Source: Sophora flavescens
Taxonomy: Eukaryota; Streptophyta; Magnoliopsida; Fabales; Fabaceae
Reading direction: 5' to 3'
Assembly: GCA_030762895.1 (NCBI GenBank)
Contig: CM061068.1
Location: 39,604,783-39,668,782 of the forward strand
DNA length: 64,000 bases
In this document: positions 25,201-35,090 of the stretch, piece after piece
Layout: the number at the start of each line of letters is the position of its first letter
Position numbering within the stretch: position 1 is the stretch's first letter
Notes under the pieces: model-generated
The model's database searches: none
What the model saw: the letters and a program-made list of their open reading frames with translations, nothing else
Told to the model about the DNA's origin: nothing
Position numbers and translations under genes: made by a program

Positions 25201-25800
25201 CTCGGCTTTATGCTTACGCACTGGGGAATTGAGGCCAATCCTCGATAAGTCTTGGGCCATAATTGAGATGAGAAGCCCGCAGAACGTTAAAGAAGTACAA
25301 AGATTGGCGGGACGACTTGCATCATTATCTCGGTTCCTACCCAAATCCGCCAGAAAGCTCGGCCTTTCTTCAAACTCTCAAGAAGCCCCAAACCTTCAAG
25401 TGGACCGAGGACTGCGAGAAGGCCTTTGTCGACTTCAAGGACTTTTCTGTCCTCCCCGCCGATATTAACAAGACCCATCCCTAGGAAGGAATTGTATCTC
25501 AGATCTGTCGGCCTCCGAGAATGCTATTAGCGCGATCATCGACAGGAGGTAGAGAAAGCTCAAATGCCGAGTATACTTCATCGGTAGGGTGCTTCATGAT
25601 GCCGAAACTTCGGTATCAAGTCATTGAGAAGCTGGTCTTAGCCTTGGTAACCGCCGCTCGGCGGTTGCGCCCGCATTTTCTGAGCCACCAAGTGATTGTT
25701 AAGACGGATCACCCGATTAAAAAGATACTCAAAAAGCCCGAATTGGCGGGCGTATGATTGCTTGGTCAAGTAGAATTGTCCGAGTTCGGCTTGAAATACG
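25200..25800 (+). pseudogene. RT connection and first RNase H of the Tat element
   Basis: Frames shift at about 25200, 25480 and 25750. Recognisable pieces are NVKEVQRLAGRLASLSRFLP (connection) and RYQVIEKLVLALVTAARRLR with VIVKTDHPIKKIL (RNase H of the RT). The domain order is normal but the frame is not open. Confidence 0.75.
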
Positions 25801-25869
25801 AGATGAGAGGACCTCTGAAATCACAATGCCTCTCCGACTTCATAGCCGAGCTCCATCCACGGCCGATGA

Positions 25870-26412
25870 GCGAGGATATATGGTGGAATTTGTACGTGGA
25901 TGGATCCTCGAATGTCGGGCGATGGAGCGGGGGTGATTCTGGAAGGACCGGGAGATCCGATCTTGGAGCAATCGTTAAAGTTCGAATTCAAAACCTCGAA
26001 CAATCAAGCCGAGTATGAAGCTTTGATAGCGGGACTAAGGCTGGCGAATGAAATGGGGGCAAAGGCTGTTAGGTGCCGGAGTGATTCACAACTAGTCACT
26101 GGACAAATATCCGGAGGCTATCAGGCGAAGGAACCTCAGCTCACCAGATATTTGTGTAAGGTCAACCAATTAATCTCCGGCTTTGAAAAATTCACTATTG
26201 AGCACATTCCCCGGGAAGAAAACACTCGGGCTGATTTGCTGTCTAAGCTAGCCAGCACAAAGAAGTCGGGACACCATAGAACGGTTATTCAAGAAACCCT
26301 CAATGAACCGAGCATTGGGACAGAAGAGGTGATGGCCAACGAGTTGGTTGACCGAGAGTGGATGACACCCATATGGGAGTACTTGTCCTCAGAAACTCTA
26401 CCCTCGGATTAG
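25870..26412 (+). pseudogene. Second (archaeal-type) RNase H of the Tat element
   Basis: A second RNase H fold: YVDGSSN, then GAGVILEGPGD, NNQAEYEALIAGLRLANEMG, VRCRSDSQLVTGQI and HIPREENTRADLLSKLAS. The acidic D, E, D, D positions are present. Two RNase H domains before integrase are characteristic of the Tat clade. A frame change near 25900 separates YVDGSSN from the rest, and a TAG at 26410 ends the frame. Confidence 0.85.
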
Positions 26413-27594
26413 GCCGAAGCCAGGAAAGTCAGGCTCAGGGCAAGTCACTTTACCATAATCGCCGGGGAGTTGTATAAGCGAGGATTCTCGGCGCCATTAC
26501 TAAAATGTCTGACGAGGGCACAGTCCAAGTATGTCATGGAAGAGGTTCACCGAGGAATCTGTGGTTTTCACGGTGGAGGCAGATCAATGGCCTCCAAGGT
26601 AGTCCGAGCAGGGTACTATTGGCCTACCATCAGAGCTGATTGCATGGAGTGGACGAAGCGGTGTGATGAGTGCCAAAGATTTTCCAACGTAAATCATACC
26701 CCCCCTGAAGGACTCCACACATTAAACTCGCCTTGGCCGTTCGCTATGTGGGGAATGGACATACTGGGGCCTTTCCCTGTAGCCAAAGGCCAAGTCAAAT
26801 TCCTACTGGTAGCGGTGGACTACTTCACCAAATGGATCGAAGCAGAGCCTTTGGCCAAGATTACCGCCGAGAAAGTGCAGAAATTTGTGTGGAAGAGCCT
26901 TATTTGTAGGCACGGAATTCCCTTTGCAATCGTCACTGACAACGGAAAACAATTTGTGGATAAGACGCTACGGGAATTCTATGACAACCTCGGTGTTAAG
27001 CACCAAGTCACATCCGTTGAGCACCCCCAAACCAATGGGCAGGCCGAAGCAACTAACAAGGTCATCCTCGGGGAACTGAAGAAAAGAGTAGGAAGATCCA
27101 AAGGAGCTTGGGCAGAAAAGTTACCGAGTATCCTCTGGGCCTACCACTGTACGCCTCAATCTACCACTCAAGAAACACCCTTCAGGCTGACATACGGAAC
27201 AGACGCCATGATCCCAGTAGAGGTTGGTGAACCGTCTTTCCGACGTGTGCAACACAAGCCGAATGACAATGAGAGCAATCTGAGGGTCGAACTTGACTTG
27301 GTAGAAGAAGTTAGGGAGGAAGCCAGAATCAGAGAAGAAGCCTGCAAACAGAGAGCCACTAGAAGGTATAATTCAAGAGTGAGGCCAAGGAGTTTCCTGC
27401 GCGGAGACTTAGTACTGAGAATAAAAGGGGAAGCAAGGAAAGACCGCACGGAAGGCAAGTTAGCGGCAAACTGGGGAGGGCCATTCCGAGTAGCTGAAAA
27501 CCTGGGGAACGGGGCATATAGATTAGAAGAATTGTCAGGAAATCCTATCCCGAGGACTTGGAATGCTTCTCATTTAAAGTTTTATTACAGCTGA
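26413..27594 (+). CDS. Integrase of the Tat element
   Basis: The only fully open pol domain, about 390 codons. It has an HHCC zinc-binding N-terminus (VHRGICGFHGG ... CDECQRF). The DDE core has D in MDILGPF (26758), D in TDNGKQF (26938) and E in NGQAEATNK (27046), giving exact D,D-35-E spacing. A basic C-terminal domain ends WNASHLKFYYS. The stop at 26410 lies just before it, so no independent start is assured; the first ATG in frame is 26470. All catalytic residues are intact, although the upstream pol is broken. Confidence 0.9.
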   Translation, partial: AEARKVRLRASHFTIIAGELYKRGFSAPLLKCLTRAQSKYVMEEVHRGICGFHGGGRSMASKVVRAGYYWPTIRADCMEWTKRCDECQRFSNVNHTPPEGLHTLNSPWPFAMWGMDILGPFPVAKGQVKFLLVAVDYFTKWIEAEPLAKITAEKVQKFVWKSLICRHGIPFAIVTDNGKQFVDKTLREFYDNLGVKHQVTSVEHPQTNGQAEATNKVILGELKKRVGRSKGAWAEKLPSILWAYHCTPQSTTQETPFRLTYGTDAMIPVEVGEPSFRRVQHKPNDNESNLRVELDLVEEVREEARIREEACKQRATRRYNSRVRPRSFLRGDLVLRIKGEARKDRTEGKLAANWGGPFRVAENLGNGAYRLEELSGNPIPRTWNASHLKFYYS

Positions 27595-27778
27595 TGTATA
27601 TAGTCGGGTGCTGTACTCTTTTTCCTACCTCGGTATTTTTTCCCAAAATGGGTTTTGACCGGGGAGGTTTTAACGAGGCACACCGCGGACTCCATTCAAT
27701 AAAAAACAAAATTTATTATGAATATTGTTTTATTTTCTCTTGCTTTGCCGAAGTATTTATTTTGCAGGCATCTTATTC

Positions 27779-28930
27779 TGGTGGCCGAGTACGAGCCAGC
27801 GGCCGAGTTCGAGCCGATTATATTCTAAAGGCCAAGTTTAAGCCTGATGGCCGAGTTCGAGCCAATTACATTCTAAAGGCCAAGTTTGAGCCTAGCTGCC
27901 GAGTTCAAGCCGATTATCTTCTAAAGGCCAAGTTTGAGCCTGGTGGCCGAGTACGAGCCAATGGCCGAGTCCGAGCCAATTACATTCTAAAGGCCAAGTT
28001 TGAGCCTAGCGGCCGAGTTCGAGCCGATTATCTTCTAAAGGCCAAGTTTGAGCCTGGTGGCCGAGTACGAGCCAATGACCGAGTCCGAGCCAATTATATT
28101 CTAAAGGCCAAGTTTGAGCCTAGCGGCCGAGTTCGAGCCGATTATCTTCTAAAGGCCAAGTTTGAGCCTCATGGCCGAGTTCGAGCCAATTACATTCTAA
28201 AGGCCAAGTTTGAGCCTAGCGGCCGAGTTCGAGCCAATTACATTCTAAAGGCCAAGTTTGAGCCTCATGGCCGAGTTCGAGCCAATTACATTCTAAAGGC
28301 CAAGTTTGAGCCTAGCGGCCGAGTTCGAGCCGATTATCTTCTAAAGGCCAAGTTTGAGCCTCATGGCCGAGTTCGAGCCAATTACATTCTAAAGGCCAAG
28401 TTTGAGCCTGATGGCCGAGTTCGAGCCAATTACATTCTAAAGGCCAAGTTTGAGCCTAGCGGCCGAGTTCGAGCCGATTATCTTCTAAAGGCCAAGTTTG
28501 AGCCTGGTGGCCGAGTACGAGCCAATGGCCGAGTCCGAGTCAATTACATTCTAAAGGCCAAGTTTGAGCCTAGCGGCCGAGTTCGAGCCGATTATCTTCT
28601 AAAGGCCAAGTTTGAGCCTCATGGCCGAGTTCGAGCCAATTACATTCTAAAGGCCAAGTTTGAGCCTCATGGCCAAGTTTGAGCCTAATGGCCGAGTTCG
28701 AGCCAATTGCATTCTAAAGGCCAAGTTTGAGCCTGATGGCCGAGTCCGAGCCAATTACATTCTAAAGGCCAAGTTTGAGCCTAGCGGCCGAGTCCGAGCC
28801 GATTATGTTCTAAAGGCCAAGTTTGAGCCTGGTGGCCGAATACGAGCCAATGGCCGAGTCCGAGCCAATTACATTCTAAAGGCCAAGTTTGAGCCCGATG
28901 GCCGAATCCGAGTTATTAAGTTATTGAAGC
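27779..28930 (+). repeat. 48-bp tandem array after pol in the Tat element
   Basis: About 22 units of 48 bp. Each contains GGCCGAGTTCGAGCC, ATTCTAAAGGCCAAGTTTGA and a variable last codon. As 48 is a multiple of three, an open frame runs through, reading GRVRANYILKAKFEP plus one variable residue (S, G, H or D). Some units carry an extra 18-bp partial copy (GRVRAN). Such arrays between pol and the 3' LTR are known in Tat-clade elements. Translation of this frame is not supported. Confidence 0.95.
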
Positions 28931-29018
28931 TGGATTTAAGCCGCGAAATTATTGAAGCCGAATATGAGCAAAGAACAAAAATCGGAAAGGCCGAGTACGA
29001 GCCATTATTTTATTAAGG

Positions 29019-29150
29019 AAACCGAGTACAATGCGCAAGGCAAAAATAAAGCCGAGTTTGACACTGGAAAAGTACATTCGAGAAAACCGAGTACAATGCG
29101 CAAGGCAAAAATAAAGCTGAGTTTGACTCTTAGAAAAGTACATTCAAGGT
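29019..29150 (+). repeat. Two 64-bp units after the 48-bp array
   Basis: Two adjacent units, each beginning AAACCGAGTACAATGCGCAA, differ at a few bases. They form a second, unrelated tandem repeat. Confidence 0.8.
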
Positions 29151-29949
29151 ACCGAGCACAACGCTGAAGTCGAAAGCCGAAATTGAAAATAAGGGCCGCT
29201 CGGCGGGACAGTAGTCCCCCCAGTCAGAGCAGGAGCAAGTCCGGACGGCCCCCAATCTCCCTAATCAAGCGCCACCACTCTCTCTTAAGGGAGGCTGTAG
29301 TCACTTCCCCCTGAGAAAGCTGGATGATGAGGTGCTCGGCCAACTCAGGGAGTAGACGACCTCTACCCCTTTCTCGACTCCCGACGATTATTATTCTCCC
29401 GGTTAACATCCTTCTTGAAGGATCGAGGAATTCTGGATCCCGTCTCCCACTTACATCCTTTTTGGCGGATGTGAAACCCAAAAAAGGATGTTAACTGGGA
29501 GAAGGGAACATAAACCCCTGACGCTAGCATAGAACTACTCGGGTGGAAGAGAAGTAAGAAACGAACTTGGTTGATGGAAAAGGATGAGGAATGAACAAGT
29601 GAGGCAGCAGAAGGGCCCTATTTATAAGTAAGGAAGGAAGTAGCATGCGTGAGAGTTTGTTGGGAAAACAAACCTCGAAACTAAGCAAAAGGCAGCGATT
29701 GCGTGAACCCATTACGGTTTCCAAAGCATTTAATGCATGACAACGCAAAATGTAAAACACGTGCTTTTCGTGTAACAACCACCGTCCATTTTGGACGGTA
29801 GAGTATTTTGGCCTTAGCCGAAGATTCGATTGACAAGCCAAACACAACAAAGAATCAGCAAAATGATAATGATATTCATTCAAGTAATGTCAGGTTACAA
29901 GGGCATGAGCCCGGTACAAGGATGGACAAAAAACAAAAAACTACAATAG

Positions 29950-32045
29950 CTACTCCCCTTTATGGCTTTCCTCGGCATCTATGTGACCTTCGGGAGAGTC
30001 CCCCACCACGTCTACCTCTTCCTCCCCCTCGGGAATAATGGGAACGAGTTCCCCATTCACCACCTCCATGTTCACATCGGCCCCCGAAAGGTCGATGCCA
30101 GGAACTAGAACTTCAGCTTGGGCAATGGCTTTGTCAAAACCTTTCTGGTGCTCGATGACAATGCAGCTGGTGGCTTCCTTTACGTCCTCCTCGAAAGCAT
30201 CTTAGCCTGGATCTCGGCCTCCAAGGCAGCCTTGAGCCGATCAATCTCGGTCGAGCCTCTTTGAGCTTTTCCTCGGCACGAGCCTTGTCTTCTTCAACCC
30301 GAACTCCGCCTTCCTCGGCCGATTTTGCCCGAGAATCCAGCTCGGAGTTCCGAGTATTAATTTCAGCAATGGTGGCGATGAAGGCGTTCGTTCTCGGAGG
30401 AAATCCAGGAAAGATCCCCTTCAACCTCTCAATAGCAAAGCAAACTCGGACTCCAATTGTTGAGACTTCCTCTCGGTCTCCGTCACCTCTCGGCTACGTA
30501 AACGAGCCAAAGCTGCAAGACGAAGGCGAGAGACCGAGAGGGCCTCCATGCTAGATCGGGCCCCTGCTGCTTGATAAACCGAAGATCGGCGGCTTTTAAG
30601 AGGCTCGAGTCGAAAGAGGGGTGGGGGTTGAAGTCTTCACCCCAGAGAGATGAAGTCCCTGCCTTCAGGGTAGTGTTGTACCATGTTGGCTCGAGGGGGG
30701 CAGAAGGTGGCTGTTCTCGCCCCGCGATTTGCGTCCCCCGAGTAGTAGTAGGCGAGGGAGCTTGGGCCGGGAAGAGGAGAATCATCGGCGACTACTTCAA
30801 CCTCCGCCTCTTCCTTTTTTGAGGGCGGATGACGAAGCCCCCTTTGCAGAAGCCTTGGGGGGAGGAGGTCTTTTTTGCTTCTTTTCGGTTGAAGAGGGAC
30901 CCTGACCCTCTTTAGCAACACCAGCCTTAACAAGCTTTGAAAAGTCGATTTTTCCCATGATGACTGTCAAAAAGAAAGAGTTGTTAGTATAACAACACAT
31001 GCAGAAAATATATAAGAAATTAAAAAGTCGAGCACTTACTTTTAAGGTCGGACCTTGGGGTGGAGGAGAAAGGGAGTTTCAGAAGGCGTGCACAATGGAG
31101 GGGCCGAGGAAGTTTTTCTAGTATATCTATATCCCGCCTATCCTCGGCCGGCAGGGAATGGTACTCGAAGCCAACAAATTTTGTGGGAGAGGATTGCCAG
31201 TATAAAGGAAACTTGGCATATTTATTCTCGTCAAAAAAGTGGGAGGTGTGAGAACTCAAAGGGCAAACTCGGAAGAAGCCAACCTTGAAGTCTTTATACG
31301 ACGACGCGTATAAACTAAGAAGACCTCTTCGGTTCAACCCATTAAGGGATGCCCATCCCTTTTTCTCGCCAAATCTGGTTTGATAAAAGTACAAAAATTT
31401 TGGAGTAGTGGGCTCTATCCTTATGTATTTACATAGAATCTGAAAGGCTTTCATAAAAGCCCAGCTGTTAGGGTGAAGCTGAGTAGGTGCGACGTTCATG
31501 GTTCTCAAAAAATCGCACTCAAACTCAGTAAAAGGAAGAGACACATGCAGCTTCTCAAAAAGTGTTTTGTACATATACGTAAAGGGGGGCTCGGAAGGAC
31601 GAGCCCTTAGAAAGACACACTCGGTGCCCGAGCACGGAGAACAAATAAACTCGGATTCGTCTCCAGAGGTCGAGATATTAATATGGGACCGAAGTTGAAC
31701 GATTGAATCGGGAGTTTGGTAGTCAGAAAAAAAGGTCCCAACCTCCCCTTTAACCCAAGTATACCCAGGAAGGGTAATATCGGGAACAGGGTCTTTTGGA
31801 ACCCTAGGGCGTTGTTTGCGAGCGGCGGGTTTGGACACTCTGAGAGGGGGAGAACCAGACCTAGGAGAATCAGACTCGGAAGAATCTGAGTCAGTCGAAG
31901 ACGACCCGGAGGAGGACGGTTCCGCCTCCCCGACGCTCAGTTCCCGTGAAGGAACGAAAGAAACAGAAAGAGATCCCCCAATTGGGGAAACTTCGCGCTC
32001 AACTAGAGGCGAGGTATTCGACTCAGAAGACACAGGTGAACTCAT
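29950..32045 (-). pseudogene. Antisense spliced gene with gypsy-type 'putative transposase' domain
   Basis: Exon 1 runs 32045-31040 on the minus strand and is open for 335 codons from MSSPVSSESNTSPL. An acidic Ser-rich N-terminus precedes a domain with LPFTEFECDFLRTMNVAPTQ and LHPNSWAFMKAFQILC, which I recognise as the 'Transposase (putative) gypsy type' family. A 76-bp intron (31039-30964) has GTAAGT and TTTTTGACAG borders and joins exon 2 in phase (IMGKIDFSKLVKAGVAKEGQ). Exon 2 holds a Lys/Pro-rich stretch, DDSPLPG, helices rich in Glu/Arg (NSELDSRAKSAEE, EEDKARAEEKLKEA) and a C-terminus ending EGHIDAEESHKGE-stop. At least four frame changes break exon 2. The function is unknown, and no transposase activity is established for this family. 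Starts upstream of 32045 were not chosen because a TATA-like box lies at 32206-32213. Confidence 0.8.
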
Positions 32046-32203
32046 ATCTGGTAACCAGAAATAGAGCTTAGAAGCCTGAAGGAAAGGAAGAAACGGAGCG
32101 TACCTGGAGGATGACAAGCAGAGAGATAATGGCAGAAACTTAGAAGACGAGGGTGAATGGCAAAGAAAGGTAAGCAAAGTGGGAGGGAGTTGGCGCCAGA
32201 GGA

Positions 32204-32216
32204 GATATTTATAGCC
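32204..32216 (-). promoter_or_regulatory. TATA box of the antisense gene
   Basis: On the minus strand, GGCTATAAATATC, about 165 bp upstream of the antisense ATG. A pyrimidine-rich leader follows, as expected of a 5' UTR. Confidence 0.6.
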
Positions 32217-32501
32217 TGCGATTGGAAGCCCATCGTCCATCGGGCACAAAAAGGGCGCGACTTTTGATTTTCCCGACGCGACTTTTGATTTTCCCCCCAT
32301 TAAATGGGCGCGGAACTCTAGGGTTTCTTGTCTATGGCGTGCCGTAGAAGTAATAGGGGAATAATTGCTTCCTCTGACAGAGAGAGAAGACTTGATTGAA
32401 ACGACAGCTGAGAATGTGGATAACTGCATAGCCGAAGAATATGCTCGGTTTCATACTTATCAGCTCTTTCGCTTATTTAAGCTCGGAGCTCGGGGGGCTT
32501 G

Positions 32502-32992
32502 TGTACTGGCCGAGAATAAAAGACCAAGAACTCGTCTATACAACCCGACCAACCGAGCTTACCCCCATGAATGGGCCTTGGCCCAAACCTTAAGGAGCCG
32601 AGATCGTGTCAACACGCCTGACATCCGAGGATAACTACTCGCCCCTGATCCATATCAGGCCACCCGCGAAGATACCCCGGCCCCAAGCTATCCACCCGCA
32701 GCTAACTGGGCCGAATATCTCGCTAGCCATAATGTCACTCCGGATAATCAGGCTCCGGATATCTCTCCCCATGATCGCGATCTGATCCAAATATTCCTCC
32801 GCTTATTTCGGGGCTTGATCCTGAGAGATCACTATAAATAGGGGGCTTACCCCTCATTCAGAACTACGTTTGCTTTGATTCCCATTTGGATACGTAGGAG
32901 CAGAATCCACATTCTGTCAAGCACAATCCAAAAACACCCCACTAATCCTCGTTCAGCCGAGTATCTCATATCCGAGATATTTGGACGGAACA
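32502..32992 (+). repeat. 3' LTR of the Tat element
   Basis: 491 bp, starting TGTACTGG and ending GGAACA. It is preceded by a G-rich tract (GGGGGGCTTG) in the polypurine position and followed by the TTAAG target duplication. Confidence 0.95.
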
Positions 32993-33748
32993 TTAAGAAA
33001 GTTAATTAATTTAGTTTTATTGTCTTGATTTATGTAAAAAAAAAAAAAGAGTTACAATTGCTAAACTATCATTTAATTGTCTCGAGAGTGTGCAATGCTC
33101 TAGGAAAAGTAAAAGAAGAATTGGTTGGATTTATTGATTGTCTTGATTTTTGGAACACTAATATTAAATATATTTAAATTTTACTTATATTTGAGTATAT
33201 AAAATATATATATTTTTTATTCATAATTGAGTCAAGTGGAAGTATATTCTTATTTATTCACTTTACATGCAAATTTTTTCTTCTTAAAGTTAAGTCCCTG
33301 GTGTATTGTTATTTGGTGATTGGTTATTTGGTGATTGGTGTATTGTTATTGTAGGTGGATATGACCATGAGGAGTTTACATTTGTATGTCTTCAAGAAGT
33401 TTTCCTTATTTTTTTATACTCAACCATGCCCCCTTTCTCCCGTCAAAAAAAAAAAAAACCATGCCCCCTTTCTAATTTCATCCACGTGTACAATTGCTTC
33501 TTTAATGCGCGTGCAGTGGTATAGCGACCTAGCACCACCAAACAATAAAATGGATTTCAAGAACAAACGTCAATGGCATTGCCATAATGGCTGCACTGTA
33601 ATATTCGGGTTTATGCACTGCAGGCAGCGCATAAAGAGCAACATAGAGAGGAAATTATTGAGACACTCGAATGAGCGCCTCCTGGCCTGTGAAGAAGTTC
33701 AATCATGTGTTGCTGGGAATAATCAATCATGGGAAGTGATGAATAATG

Positions 33749-33859
33749 CAATGTTTTACGAACTGGATCGGAGATTGAACCGATGAAACCTCCGGATCAT
33801 GGTTCAATTGATTCAATCAATGATTGAATTGATGACTAATAAATAAATTATATAATAAT

Positions 33860-33897
<38 letters not shown>

Positions 33898-34787
33898 TTA
33901 TTGTATATATGTAGGGGTGAGCAAAATTGCATGATCCGTCCGAACCCGCCCGACCCGTTACTAATTTTTGCGCAACGGTCAAGTTGAAACGGGTAGGTGG
34001 GTTGGGCGGGTGGAAAATTCAGTTTTAGATGGATAAGAGCGGGCGGGTTCGGGTCTGGTTTATGTCACCCATCGGAACCCGACCCGACCCATTCATAACA
34101 AAAAAAAAAAACAATGAAGAATGGGCTGTCAAGACTGGATCTTAGATTTTTTTTTCCCCTCTTCTGTTAATTTTTTTTTTTGGTACTTAATTGGGTTGAA
34201 AGCCTTAAATTTTAATTAGGCTCGTTGGGTTTTTTTTTGGAATAAAATTAAATAATTAAAAAGCCTAAACCCGTTTCAACTCGCCCGAACCCGCCCGAAA
34301 CCCGCCCAACCCGACGGTATAGATGGGCGGGTTCGGTTTCCATTTTTTTTACCTCGAACCCGCCCGAACCCGATGATCCCCACCCGAACCCGTCCAACGC
34401 TCACCCCTATATATATATATATATGTTTAAAAGTTAATCTTCTTGTTTCGGAGAATAGCACCGCACAACAACTTTGCAGCTAGGGAAAAGACTATCTTAC
34501 AGGGAAATGATAGAAATAAATAAAAAATATATAGGGAGATCGTCGGTGCAGTGGCACTCTGGGTGTGGGAGTATCGTTTGAGCAGCAGTGGTTCATTATG
34601 GATGAGGAGGACGGTTGGCTGTTTTGGGTTCTGTTAGAGCGTGGAGTAACCGGTCGGTTTTAGAACTGGATCCGGTTTGCACTTTTTCTGGTTCAAACAG
34701 ACTAGCGGATATCTATGCCTGACTGTAGAGACTGCCGGTTCCCGGTTGAACAGGCTGATCCGGTCCGGTCCCATTTTTAAAACACTG
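33749..34787. mobile_element. Non-autonomous hAT element with perfect 8-bp duplication
   Basis: It starts CAATGTTTTACGAACTGG and ends in the complement of CAGTGTTTTAAAAATGGG, an imperfect TIR of about 12 bp. Perfect GAATAATG repeats flank it at 33741-33748 and 34788-34795. The ends are rich in CCGGTT/AACCGG blocks. No transposase is present. A smaller element is nested at 33914-34407. Confidence 0.85.
33914..34407. mobile_element. Nested small element with GGGGTGAGC ends
   Basis: GGGGTGAGC at the left is matched by GCTCACCCC at the right. The flanks TATATGTA and TATATATA agree at 7 of 8 bases, but they lie in an AT microsatellite, so the duplication is weak evidence. The interior has repeated AACCCGCCCGA blocks in both orientations. 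Confidence 0.55.
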
Positions 34788-35090
34788 GAATAATGATCTT
34801 TATGCCCAACGATGTTATTTAGGTGTCACCTGAAAGTGCCACCGCATTATCATTCAAAGGTTACTATGCTCCCAATACAGTTCCTGAAAATTTTACTCCA
34901 CGCAGGCGGCTCGTAGCGTTGCTTTTTCTAATGACTAATTAAGATTGTATTTGTTGCACAGCGAGAGTGAAGTTCTCTACTGAATATTGATCAATGTGGC
35001 TCAACGGTTTTACCGTGATATAATGATACACAAAACTACATATTTTAATAATTACGTGCCTGAAATAAATACACAAAACATATAGTCTAA

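Larger units (their letters stand above)
22332..32992 (+). mobile_element. Ty3/gypsy retrotransposon, Tat clade, young but coding-defective
   Basis: Complete element with 491-bp LTRs and perfect 5-bp target duplications TTAAG (22327-22331 and 32993-32997). The primer-binding site begins TGGCGCCGT two bases after the 5' LTR. Order: gag remnant, protease, RT, RNase H, a second RNase H, integrase, tandem repeats, antisense gene, 3' LTR. The second RNase H and the antisense ORF are known marks of the Tat clade. The LTRs differ at only three positions by eye. Gag is heavily shortened, and gag-pol is crossed by stops and frame changes, so the copy was probably moved by proteins from another element. 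Confidence 0.92.
22280..33242. mobile_element. Stowaway-like MITE interrupted by the Tat element
   Basis: The left end CTCCCTCCGGACTCAATTAT (22280) matches the Stowaway-type terminus. The right end near 33224-33242, ATAATTGAGTCAAGTGGAAG, is its diverged reverse complement. Both ends are bordered by TA. Without the retrotransposon and its target duplication the MITE would be about 290 bp. Confidence 0.6.
33500..34925 (+). pseudogene. Coding-like segment split by a hAT insertion
   Basis: Upstream of the insertion, sequence at 33500-33748 reads openly (for example KLLRHSNERLLACEEVQSCV). With the element and one 8-bp duplication removed, the frame continues for about twelve codons. After the element another stretch (SATALSFKGYYAPNTVPENF) reads openly from an acceptor-like TTATTTAG. 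I do not recognise the protein, and the frames are not continuous overall. It could be a decayed exon or chance. Confidence 0.25.

Noticed and set aside
27558..29016. Long ORFs through the 48-bp array
   Set aside because: They stay open because the unit is 48 bp. They overlap the integrase end in another frame, have no start context, and match no known domain.
32046..32429. Upstream extension of the antisense ORF
   Set aside because: It runs upstream of the antisense TATA box and has no domain; the start at 32045 fits better.
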